From Candidatus Hydrogenedentota bacterium (GTDB lineage Bacteria > Hydrogenedentota > Hydrogenedentia > Hydrogenedentales > SLHB01): a stretch of 10,325 nucleotides of DNA. Positions 1 through 6,854 of the stretch are shown one piece after another. Numbering within the stretch: the first letter of the stretch is position 1; every line of letters starts with the position of its first letter. Below the pieces are notes generated by a model. That model did no database searches, was not told the origin of the DNA, and saw only the letters and a program-made list of their open reading frames with translations. The position numbers and the translations under genes were made by a program. The DNA is taken from positions 1 through 10,325 of the forward strand of contig PUMX01000511.1 in the NCBI GenBank assembly GCA_003552485.1, in the 5' to 3' direction.

Positions 1-98
1 ATGGCCAGGAAGCTGTTGATGGGGTCAAACACCGGTCTCAATATGGGTAGGAAAACCCGTGTAATCGTCTCGGTGAAAGCTTCGAAGAACCGTTCCAT
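1..98 (-). CDS. N-terminal fragment of an unidentified protein coupled to the symporter (runs off left edge)
   Basis: The ATG at 98-96 overlaps the symporter's TAA stop by one base (TAATG), the usual arrangement for translational coupling. An AAGGG motif inside the end of the symporter gene sits 7 nt before this ATG. The frame stays open to the window edge and gives 32 complete codons, beginning MERFFEAFTETITRVFLPIL and continuing with RPVFDPINSFLA. The start is rich in Phe, Ile, Leu and Pro, has no charged signal-peptide n-region, and could be a membrane-associated or amphipathic segment. I do not recognise the family. The tight overlap suggests co-expression with the transporter and perhaps a partner or processing role for the same substrate, but that is inference. 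The reality of the gene rests on the coupling, the ribosome-binding motif and the open frame. Confidence 0.6.
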   Translation of the reverse strand, partial: MERFFEAFTETITRVFLPILRPVFDPINSFLA

Positions 99-1669
99 TA
101 CTCAACCCTTTCCTGAAGAACCCGCTGGACCTTACCATCCTGAATGACTTGGCTGAAGATGAGCCCGCGCACTTTGTCGTCGGGATCCGGCGGCGTCAAC
201 AAGCTGACAATCGCCGTTACCGCCAGTGAAAACAGAAATGACCACATCGCAACAAACAGGAAGGGCGCGTCTGATGGGAAAAGGCCCTCCGTGTTGTGAA
301 GTATGGTGGTGAACGCCACGCCAATTACCAATCCGGCCAGACCGCCCCATTGGGTGGTTCGCCGCCACATGATGCCAAGCAGCAGAATAGCAAATACCGG
401 CCCCTGGAACATAGACAGGGAGGTCTGAATGAAGTTGTAGATGGCCTCCTGGCCTTCGAGAAGCGGCGCTATCAGGCCAGCCAACACGATGAACACCCCC
501 ATGAAGACACGTCCGACAATCAAGCCGTGGCGCTGGCTAATGGGCCTCCCCTGGATCGTGTGAAGCAGGCGGCCATACAGGTCGTTGGTCCATATGGTCG
601 AGGACGAGTTCAGATACGAGTCCACGCTGGACATGAGCGCCGCGAACAACGCCGCAAACATCAGGCCCCGCAAGCCGGGCGGTAGGAGGTCGCGGATCAT
701 CATGGGCATGGCCGCGTCGCCATCGGCAAGGTCCGGCCCAATCAGCACGATAGCGGCCAAGCCGGGCAGAGCGACGAGGATGGGAATGAAAACCTTGAGA
801 AAGCCGGCGAATAGCATGCCGCCCTTGCAGTCCCATTCCGAGCGCGCGCCCAGCGTCCGCTGCACGACCGCCTGGTTCCCGGCCATGTAGCCGATAGCCA
901 GCACAATCCCGAGACCGAACACGATGCCTGTCCATGGGTAGGGGGTGTCGGCGTCATGAGGCAGCAACAGATCGAAGTGATGCTCGTACTCGGGCCCATG
1001 GGCAAGAATCTGCTCCTGCATGGCGCCCCAGCCGCCGATCTCCCAGATGCACAGCGCCACCATCGCGAAACCGCCCACGAACATGACGATCATCTGGACC
1101 ACGTCGGTGAGCACCACGGCGGACAACCCTCCCGCCAGCGTGTATATACCCACGATAATTACCATCATCCAAATCGCGAGGTAGACGTTGATGCCCAAGA
1201 CCGTTGAAAGCATTAGGGAGGTCATCCAGAGCATAACCGCCAGCATGGTGATCAGAAAGATGCCCCAGATGATCGCGTGGATGACCTGCACATAGGTGTT
1301 ATACCGTTTACCGAGGAACTCGGGAATCGTGTATACGCCGGCCCGCCAATAGTACGGAATGAAGATGAACGCGGCCACCATCATAGCGGGCATCGACCCT
1401 ATCCAGTCGAAGTTGGCCGCGGCTATCCCGTAGGTGTAGGTGGCGCCAGACACGCTGATGAAACTTACCGCGCCAATGTCGCTCACCACGATAGACATAC
1501 CCACCGCCCAGAACGGCAGAGCCTTGCCCGCCACAAACAGGTCGGTGGCCGAACGGACGTATCTCATGAAGAAGGCCCCCACGACAAACACGCCCAAAAT
1601 GTAGAGGCCGATGATAAACACATCGATTGCTGCTAGTGTCGCTGGCTCCGCGACGCCAATATCATTCAT
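98..1669 (-). CDS. Sodium:solute symporter, SSS/SLC5 family
   Basis: This 523-aa inner-membrane protein belongs to the SSS family (TC 2.A.21), which uses the sodium gradient to import sugars, amino acids, carboxylates or similar solutes. It is almost wholly hydrophobic and of usual family length, with about 13 predicted membrane segments. The first family signature is TLAGGLSAVVLTDVVQ at 177-192. A second conserved stretch, YMAGNQAVVQRTLGA, is at 261-275. A third, around 339-365 (AALFAALMSSVDSYLNSSST), aligns with the vSGLT Na2-site helix, and Ser347/Ser348 match its sodium-binding serine pair. In the TM1 region (SDIGAVSF, 63-70) the position of the vSGLT sugar-binding Gln appears to be Ser, so the substrate may not be a galactose-like sugar and is left open. 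The ATG at 1669 follows a G-rich Shine-Dalgarno-like run about 9 nt upstream. It is first in an operon with the gene at 1-98. Confidence 0.93.
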   Translation of the reverse strand: MNDIGVAEPATLAAIDVFIIGLYILGVFVVGAFFMRYVRSATDLFVAGKALPFWAVGMSIVVSDIGAVSFISVSGATYTYGIAAANFDWIGSMPAMMVAAFIFIPYYWRAGVYTIPEFLGKRYNTYVQVIHAIIWGIFLITMLAVMLWMTSLMLSTVLGINVYLAIWMMVIIVGIYTLAGGLSAVVLTDVVQMIVMFVGGFAMVALCIWEIGGWGAMQEQILAHGPEYEHHFDLLLPHDADTPYPWTGIVFGLGIVLAIGYMAGNQAVVQRTLGARSEWDCKGGMLFAGFLKVFIPILVALPGLAAIVLIGPDLADGDAAMPMMIRDLLPPGLRGLMFAALFAALMSSVDSYLNSSSTIWTNDLYGRLLHTIQGRPISQRHGLIVGRVFMGVFIVLAGLIAPLLEGQEAIYNFIQTSLSMFQGPVFAILLLGIMWRRTTQWGGLAGLVIGVAFTTILHNTEGLFPSDAPFLFVAMWSFLFSLAVTAIVSLLTPPDPDDKVRGLIFSQVIQDGKVQRVLQERVE

Positions 1670-1741
1670 AAGCTGGTACCCCCCGGTAAAGAAAAAACCT
1701 GCGCCGGTCCGCTAACTACGGCAAGTTCCGAATAAACGAGC

Positions 1742-1757
1742 GAGGCGATCACGCCTC
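1742..1757 (-). promoter_or_regulatory. Hairpin at the start of the symporter leader
   Basis: GAGGCG and CGCCTC form a perfect 6-bp stem around a 4-nt loop. It begins a few bases after the predicted transcription start, so it would sit at the 5' end of the symporter mRNA. No T-tract follows on the minus strand, so it is not a Rho-independent terminator. It could be a 5' stabilising stem or, as a DNA dyad near +1, a repressor site. Confidence 0.35.
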
Positions 1758-1768
1758 AGGGATGCGCA

Positions 1769-1797
1769 AGTATGCCAAAAACGCCGCCGCCGATCAA
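1769..1797 (-). promoter_or_regulatory. Candidate sigma70-type promoter for the symporter operon
   Basis: On the minus strand, TTGATC (1797-1792) and CATACT (1774-1769) are separated by exactly 17 bp. Each hexamer matches the consensus at four of six positions. Transcription would begin near 1762, giving a leader of about 90 nt before the symporter ATG. This is a sequence match only, and the native sigma factor preferences of this organism are unknown. Confidence 0.4.
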
Positions 1798-1937
1798 AAA
1801 GCCTTCAATTGCCTAGACAACCCTCCCCGTTACTTGACGTGAGCGCCGCCATCGCGAGCTAAACCAAGCCGCGCGTCATCCACGCGTTCGCGCCCTTGCC
1901 CTCAGTGCGTCTGCCGTATCCCTACATCCACGCGCGG

Positions 1938-1950
1938 CGATGCAGCATCG
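1938..1950. repeat. 13-bp dyad CGATGC-A-GCATCG
   Basis: This is a perfect inverted repeat of 6 bp around a single central A, in the middle of the divergent region. A one-base centre is too tight for an RNA hairpin but is typical of a DNA operator bound by a dimeric regulator. Its position between the symporter and phosphoesterase genes would let one regulator act on both, which is inference from a single copy. Chance dyads of this size are not rare in 464 bp of GC-rich DNA. Confidence 0.25.
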
Positions 1951-2133
1951 TTGTGCGGCGTACGTGGAAGCGCCACGGGCGGGAACAAGCCACCCTCGAC
2001 GCGACCATGATTCGAATGGCGAAAAGTTGATGCGTCTGGCGCGTTTGTGGTTTGTTTATATGCATAACTGGCGCGGAACCCGCCGGCAATAGACGAGCCG
2101 GCCCGAACCTAAAAAGCACGGGAGACGTGACGC

Positions 2134-3216
2134 ATGTCGAATCACACACTCTGGACCAGACGGTCGGTGTTGAAGTCGTTGGGCTTGGGCGCAGCGGCGT
2201 TCACAGGCGCTCTGCCACGGCTGGGGCACGCTTCGCCCAGTGATACAGGCGAAGGTTTCCGGATGGTGTTCCTCACGGACACTCACTTGGACATGAAGTG
2301 CAGCAAGGAGAACTTGTCCTACATCTCGGAATGGATTACCGACAACGCCGCGGAACTTAACATCCAATTCGTGGGGCATCACGGCGATGTCGGCGATCGC
2401 CGGGGATCCGGCAATATCGGCGAGATGTTAAAGGCCAGCCGTGAGGCGCTGCAACCCATAATGGATGCAGGAATCCCGCTGTCCGTGGCCATTGGGAATC
2501 ACGACTACGATTCGGCCAGCGACACGCGGCCATGTGAAGCGTTCAATGACTCGGATGCGTTTGGCCGCGCTTTCTACGAAGGCCAGCCTTGGTTCGGCGG
2601 AACCTTCGAGGATGAGACCGATGACCCCGGTCCCGATCCTGGCGGCGCGGCGAACCACTACGTGCTGCTAGAACTCGGCGGGCGAACATTCCTCTTTCTG
2701 ACGCTCGAGTTGTATCCGCGTGACAAGGTCATGGACTGGGCCGACGAACTCGTCAGGGTTTGGTATCCCACCCGCGAAGTGGTTGTGAGCACCCACGCCT
2801 ATCTGCATCGGCAGGGCCATCTGGCGACCGGCGTCGGGTACGATGGATTCTCGCGGGACGACGGACCGGAGTATTCGAACGACGGCGAGGAAATGTGGGA
2901 GCGCTACTTCAAACATTGGCCTCACCTGCGGCTGGTGTCCGGCGGCCACTTTATCGACGAACCACGCCAGAATTACCTGGAACAGGCCGGCGAACACGGC
3001 AATACCGTACACAGCCACTTCTGGAACTACCAGAATTGGGCTTATGATGATGGCGAACTCTATAACACACGGCGCGAAGGCCAGTATCAGGCGGCGACGG
3101 TTAAGATGTTTGACGTGCGGCTTGACGAGGAAGAGGTCCACATCGAGAACTACATTCCGCCAGCGGGCGCGGAAGGCGACCCGGCGGACCCAAACCATCA
3201 CGACACCTGGGGGTAG
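2134..3216 (+). CDS. Tat-exported calcineurin-like metallophosphoesterase
   Basis: This 360-aa protein has a twin-arginine signal (TRRSVLK at 8-14, then a hydrophobic Gly/Ala-rich stretch to about 34, GHAS near the cleavage site), so it should be exported folded, probably with its metals. The metallophosphoesterase motifs appear in order: D49-x-H51, GDVGD at 84-88 (GDxxD), GNHD at 121-124, His221 in STHAYLH, and Gly271-His272. The last motif is normally GHxH but here reads GHFI, so the second His metal ligand seems absent. A later NTVHSHFWNYQ stretch (290-300) matches a conserved tail in secreted bacterial members. The family hydrolyses phosphomonoesters or diesters with a two-metal centre; the substrate here is unknown. 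The start is supported by GGAG at 2121-2124, 9 nt before the ATG. It stands alone, divergent from the symporter and convergent with mscK. Confidence 0.88.
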   Translation: MSNHTLWTRRSVLKSLGLGAAAFTGALPRLGHASPSDTGEGFRMVFLTDTHLDMKCSKENLSYISEWITDNAAELNIQFVGHHGDVGDRRGSGNIGEMLKASREALQPIMDAGIPLSVAIGNHDYDSASDTRPCEAFNDSDAFGRAFYEGQPWFGGTFEDETDDPGPDPGGAANHYVLLELGGRTFLFLTLELYPRDKVMDWADELVRVWYPTREVVVSTHAYLHRQGHLATGVGYDGFSRDDGPEYSNDGEEMWERYFKHWPHLRLVSGGHFIDEPRQNYLEQAGEHGNTVHSHFWNYQNWAYDDGELYNTRREGQYQAATVKMFDVRLDEEEVHIENYIPPAGAEGDPADPNHHDTWG

Positions 3217-3255
3217 GCCGGCCAGGCGAACCAGCAAACGGAAGCGTCGCTCGCG

Positions 3256-6200
3256 TTACTGCTCGCTGCTCTGGGCGCCGCCGTGGGGTTCCTGCGCCTC
3301 GGGCTGCCGATGCACGATCTCGAGCGGTCCACGGAAATGCAGATCGCGCTGTGGGAACGAGATTTCGATGCCCGCCTCGCGGAAGGCTTTATCGATGGCC
3401 TTGTGCAGATCGTGGCGCAATGGAATCATATCCGCGATGGTGGCGCTAAATGCGCGCACCTCGAACTCCAAGGCGTTGTCGCCAAAACCAACATAAAGGA
3501 CTTGGGGCGCCGGATCCTCAAGGATGCGATCGTCCGAGCGAAGCACTTTCCACAGAACTTCCTCCGCCAGATCCGTGTCCGACCCATAGGCAATACCGAC
3601 GGGCACGATGACCCGTTGCACGGCGTCTGACAGGGTCCAGTTGAGCAACTGTCCGGTGACCAGGTCCTTGTTGGGAACGATCAATTCCTTGCGATCGAAG
3701 TCCCGGATAGACGTGGCGCGAATCTTGATCTTCGATACGGTACCGCTTTGGCCGTTAACAGAGATGATGTCCCCCACCCGCACCGGCCGCTCGAAAAGCA
3801 CAATAAGGCCCGACACAAAATTGGCGAAAATCTCCTGCAAACCAAAACCGAGCCCGACACTGAGGGCGGCAACCAGCCATTGCACCTGTGACCAGCCGAC
3901 GCCTATCGCGCCGAACGCCCATACCACCGCAATCACAGTTATGAGATATTGCAGAAGCGTGTTAAACGCATAGCGTTCTCCGGAACCCATGCTAGTGTGA
4001 CGGAAGACCGCCGTTTCGAGGAAGCCCGGCACATTGCGCACCAACAGAAAGCCCACGACAACGATGGCCAGGGCCCTGGCGAGATCGAGCAGCGTGACGG
4101 GCACGGCGACTTCGCGCGTAACCGCCTCTTCGGCGTCTTCGGGGTTTTGCGCCGTATCGGCGTATGTTTCGGTTACGGTCCACAGTTCGACTTGATCCAA
4201 TCCCCGAAGCGCAGGCACTTCATCCGCCCAGAACCACCCCACCAACACGATAAACGCAATCCAGCAGGCGCTACGCCAGAGGGCGCGCGTCTGTTCGTCA
4301 ATCCGAATGAGTTGTTCCTTTTCCTCCGCCACCTGTTCTTCATCCGCCTCCTTATCGCGTGCGCGGAGTGCTTCGAGGGCGAGTTTGCGTTTGCCCACCA
4401 GCAGCCAGCGCGCGCCAATGGTGAAGACCAGGTAGGTTACGAAAAGTAGTACGACCGTGGCGTACGCGTTCGCAATAAGGCGCAACGCGGTATCGTGGTA
4501 ACCCAGGAGGGTTGCAACCGCCAACGACAAAAGGAACAGTTGGACAAGAGCTCCCAGAATCCCTATAGCCCGGCGCGAGCCAGGGGATTGGTTCATATTG
4601 AATAAGAGGGCGCCAAATCCTTGATTCGGCCGTAGGGCAATGGCGAACAGCAGCATCGTCGCAACAAGAACCACGAGAAGAGCAATCCGGCCCAGGCTCT
4701 GAGTCCACGTCGTCGCTCCGTGCGCAGCACAAAAGGCCAACACGAACACGGCGGGCGCGGCAATGGGCGCATCCCAGCGTATGTGCCAACGGATGCGTTC
4801 GCAAGCAACTCGTGACCAGCCGAGATGCTCACAGCCAATACCCTTGGGGCGGCACACTTCATAAAGAAACGCAAGCGCAAAAAGGAATACTGCAATATCG
4901 ATGACGCCGTGTCCGATGGCGCGCACCGCCAACGGCGCTTCGACAGCGAGGGTCAATCGCCAGCCGAGAACCCCCAAGAGCAACGGCATTGGCCCTTTTC
5001 GCAAGAGTAACAATCCAAGCGCGATAAACGTGTGGCGGATGGTCACAGTGCTCCATTTTCCGCCGGCGTCAAGGGCTTTCATATAGCGCCGGCGCAGGCG
5101 AAGATGGGCAAGCGTGACGAGCAACAGCGGCGCAAGACCCAGCACATACCAGTATCCGCTCTGTCGAAGATCATCCGTGACATGCCTCATGAACCCGGCC
5201 ATGACATCGGCATCCAGCACTTCCCGAATCCCGAGGGCAATGTATTCGGGATCGCGCAAGCTGATAGGCACAGTGCTACGCATCCAAAGCGCGCGCTGAT
5301 TGATGTACTCCTTGAACTCGGCCACAGCGCTTCGCAGATCCTGCTCGGCGGCCTCGAGCATCGTGAGCGCCTGAAGGTATTCGTCGTAATCAGCAATCAA
5401 CGAAGACAACGTCCGCTCACGGGCGGTCAACTGTTCGTCGATAATCTCCTCGAGCCGCCGAAGCTCGGAATCGGTCACCTGATCTTCCACGGCCGCGAGC
5501 AAAGCCTCCGCCCGGGCCTCTTCGCCTTCAAGCGCGGCCAACTCTTGCCGCAACTCCAATCGTTCCACCTGGGCTTCCGTGACTCGGCGCTCCCGTTGGC
5601 GGATGTTTCGGTCGATAACACTGATGTCGGGCAGGGTTTCGCGGTAGTTCTGGAACAAGGGCGCAAGGGTCCCCGTCGCCCCCGTCGCTTCAACCCGTTC
5701 CTGCAAAGCCGAGAAATCGGAGCGCACCTCTTCAGCTTGTGTGCTGGCATGTCCAATCCGCTGCTCGGTGCGCTCGATGCGCGCTAGAATACCGTCCGGT
5801 CCGGTCCGGCGCTCGACGAGCAGCGCGTTTTCCCGCACGGACTCCTCGGCGAATTCGCGTATCGCGGGGGCGGTGCGAGCCGCCTCGAGTGTAGCTTCCC
5901 GCGCCGCCTGGGCCACGCGTTCCGCTTCTTGCCGCCGGTACTCGGTCAAGCGATCCTGCCACACGCGAAGAATGCGTTCTCGGTCCTCGGCGATCAACTG
6001 TGCTTCGCGCTGCCGGCTCGCTAGCAATTCACTGCGAATGTCGTAACTCAGGTACTCGCGTTCGAGCGCTTCTATCTCGGCTTGCAGGGCTTCCATACGC
6101 GCCTGGCCAAGCATGCGTTGCGCCTCGTTGACCAAAGGATGTGGACCCGCCGGCGCGCTGCCCGCTTGAGCCGCCGCGGCTTCGAACGACGCGCGCGCAT

Positions 6201-6708
6201 CAATAAGCAGTTGCGTTATCTCCTGGCGCCGTTCGGTGCGGCGTTGGTCTTCCGCCGCCAGCACCGCTATCTGAGCCTGCGCGGCGTCGCGCCGCATTCG
6301 CGCCTCGGCTACGGCCCGTTGCAGAGCGCTTTCCGTGACCTCGTCTTCCTCGAGTTCAGGAACCGGCTGCGGCCGGTAATCAGCGATCCGCTGGCGAATA
6401 TCCCGAATTCGCTGAGGCGCGGTATCCATGACCTCGGTGAATTCGGCGGCCCGCTGCTGGAAACTGTCCCGCGCGTCCAGGGCCTGCAACACCTCGGTGT
6501 ACACCTCGAGAGCACGCTCCTGCACGGCCTCCTCAATGAGGGGATCGTCCTGGATCCGGTTCATTTCGGCCCGCACTGTTTCGCGATCGAGAGTGACGGT
6601 TTCAACGTCGTCGCCTATACCCGCTTGTTGGGCGGCGCCTGGTACAGCGCCAAGCGCCAGCCACACGATGGCGGCGCTGGCGGCGAGTATGGTGCGGAAA
6701 AGCTTCAT
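3256..6708 (-). CDS. mscK: Large mechanosensitive channel, MscK (KefA)-type MscS family
   Basis: This 1150-aa inner-membrane channel is close in length to E. coli MscK (about 1120 aa). It opens under membrane tension to release solutes during hypo-osmotic shock. Residues 1-26 form a Sec signal (likely cut after AVPGAA). Residues 40-480 are a charged, heptad-rich, largely helical periplasmic domain. From about 518 to 930 there are many membrane segments, with a charged cytoplasmic stretch near 775-805. The pore helix and MscS core begin at about 943 (QWLVAALSVGLGFGLQEIFA), followed by FERPVRVGDII (972-982), DRKELIVPNK (1005-1014) and a C-terminal cytoplasmic domain to about 1126. This core resembles E. 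coli MscK more than small MscS proteins, and the acidic/Gln-rich tail is extra. AAGGA lies 7 nt before the ATG. E. coli MscK gating depends on external K+; whether this holds here is unknown. Confidence 0.92.
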   Translation of the reverse strand: MKLFRTILAASAAIVWLALGAVPGAAQQAGIGDDVETVTLDRETVRAEMNRIQDDPLIEEAVQERALEVYTEVLQALDARDSFQQRAAEFTEVMDTAPQRIRDIRQRIADYRPQPVPELEEDEVTESALQRAVAEARMRRDAAQAQIAVLAAEDQRRTERRQEITQLLIDARASFEAAAAQAGSAPAGPHPLVNEAQRMLGQARMEALQAEIEALEREYLSYDIRSELLASRQREAQLIAEDRERILRVWQDRLTEYRRQEAERVAQAAREATLEAARTAPAIREFAEESVRENALLVERRTGPDGILARIERTEQRIGHASTQAEEVRSDFSALQERVEATGATGTLAPLFQNYRETLPDISVIDRNIRQRERRVTEAQVERLELRQELAALEGEEARAEALLAAVEDQVTDSELRRLEEIIDEQLTARERTLSSLIADYDEYLQALTMLEAAEQDLRSAVAEFKEYINQRALWMRSTVPISLRDPEYIALGIREVLDADVMAGFMRHVTDDLRQSGYWYVLGLAPLLLVTLAHLRLRRRYMKALDAGGKWSTVTIRHTFIALGLLLLRKGPMPLLLGVLGWRLTLAVEAPLAVRAIGHGVIDIAVFLFALAFLYEVCRPKGIGCEHLGWSRVACERIRWHIRWDAPIAAPAVFVLAFCAAHGATTWTQSLGRIALLVVLVATMLLFAIALRPNQGFGALLFNMNQSPGSRRAIGILGALVQLFLLSLAVATLLGYHDTALRLIANAYATVVLLFVTYLVFTIGARWLLVGKRKLALEALRARDKEADEEQVAEEKEQLIRIDEQTRALWRSACWIAFIVLVGWFWADEVPALRGLDQVELWTVTETYADTAQNPEDAEEAVTREVAVPVTLLDLARALAIVVVGFLLVRNVPGFLETAVFRHTSMGSGERYAFNTLLQYLITVIAVVWAFGAIGVGWSQVQWLVAALSVGLGFGLQEIFANFVSGLIVLFERPVRVGDIISVNGQSGTVSKIKIRATSIRDFDRKELIVPNKDLVTGQLLNWTLSDAVQRVIVPVGIAYGSDTDLAEEVLWKVLRSDDRILEDPAPQVLYVGFGDNALEFEVRAFSATIADMIPLRHDLHKAIDKAFREAGIEISFPQRDLHFRGPLEIVHRQPEAQEPHGGAQSSEQ

Positions 6709-6733
6709 GAGACAATCCTTAACCGGCTAATCA

Positions 6734-6742
6734 ATTATCGCA
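6734..6742 (-). promoter_or_regulatory. Candidate extended -10 promoter for mscK
   Basis: On the minus strand the sequence TGCGATAAT matches the extended -10 pattern TGnTATAAT, with five of six bases in the hexamer. The region 17 bp upstream (GGAGAG) is a poor -35, which an extended -10 can compensate for. Transcription would start near 6727, leaving a leader of about 19 nt that includes the AAGGA ribosome-binding site at 6720-6716. This suggests mscK can be expressed independently of the beta-helix gene upstream. Confidence 0.4.
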
Positions 6743-6768
6743 ATGCGGAGCGGGAGCTCTCCGTGACG

Positions 6769-6788
6769 CCTTCCATCCTACTGGAAGG
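6769..6788 (-). terminator. Hairpin between the beta-helix gene and mscK; possible weak terminator
   Basis: CCTTCCA and TGGAAGG form a perfect 7-bp stem around a 6-nt loop, 67-86 nt after the beta-helix stop codon and before the mscK promoter candidate. No T-tract follows on the minus strand, so it does not meet the standard intrinsic terminator pattern. It could be a 3'-end stabilising stem, a Rho-associated pause site or an operator next to the mscK promoter. Confidence 0.3.
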
Positions 6789-6854
6789 ACGCCATCCCAG
6801 GCTAGCCCTATCATCCAAACCGTCGAAACGAATCCGAAAAGCCGGCGCCACCGC

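Larger units (their letters stand above)
1670..2133. other. 464-bp divergent intergenic region
   Basis: This region separates the divergently transcribed symporter and phosphoesterase genes. No convincing coding sequence is present on either strand. It contains a sigma70-like promoter and a leader hairpin for the symporter (listed separately), a 13-bp dyad at 1938-1950, and two short stems at 1963-1977 (CGTGG/CCACG) and 2082-2102 (GCCGGC/GCCGGC, 9-nt loop). The last stem lies in the probable leader of the phosphoesterase. A 9-mer, ATCCACGCG, occurs twice (1878 and 1926). I found no good -35/-10 pair for the plus-strand gene, although the AT-rich stretch at 2051-2068 is the likeliest place for one. 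Confidence 0.6.

Noticed and set aside
1834..1862. TTGACG as a -35 element for the phosphoesterase
   Set aside because: The hexamer is good, but the bases 17 bp downstream (AGCTAA) are a poor -10, and it lies about 270 bp before the gene.
1878..1934. Direct repeat of ATCCACGCG (1878 and 1926)
   Set aside because: There are two copies of a 9-mer only, with no dyad symmetry and no third copy. This is easily expected by chance in GC-rich DNA.
3217..3255. Terminator between the convergent phosphoesterase and mscK genes
   Set aside because: The 39-bp gap has only a short GGCCGGCC palindrome with no T-tract on either strand.
5032..5787. 251-codon open frame on the plus strand
   Set aside because: It is entirely antisense to mscK, has no ribosome-binding site, and its translation is Arg/His/Pro-rich with no recognisable domain. 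The minus-strand frame clearly encodes the conserved channel.
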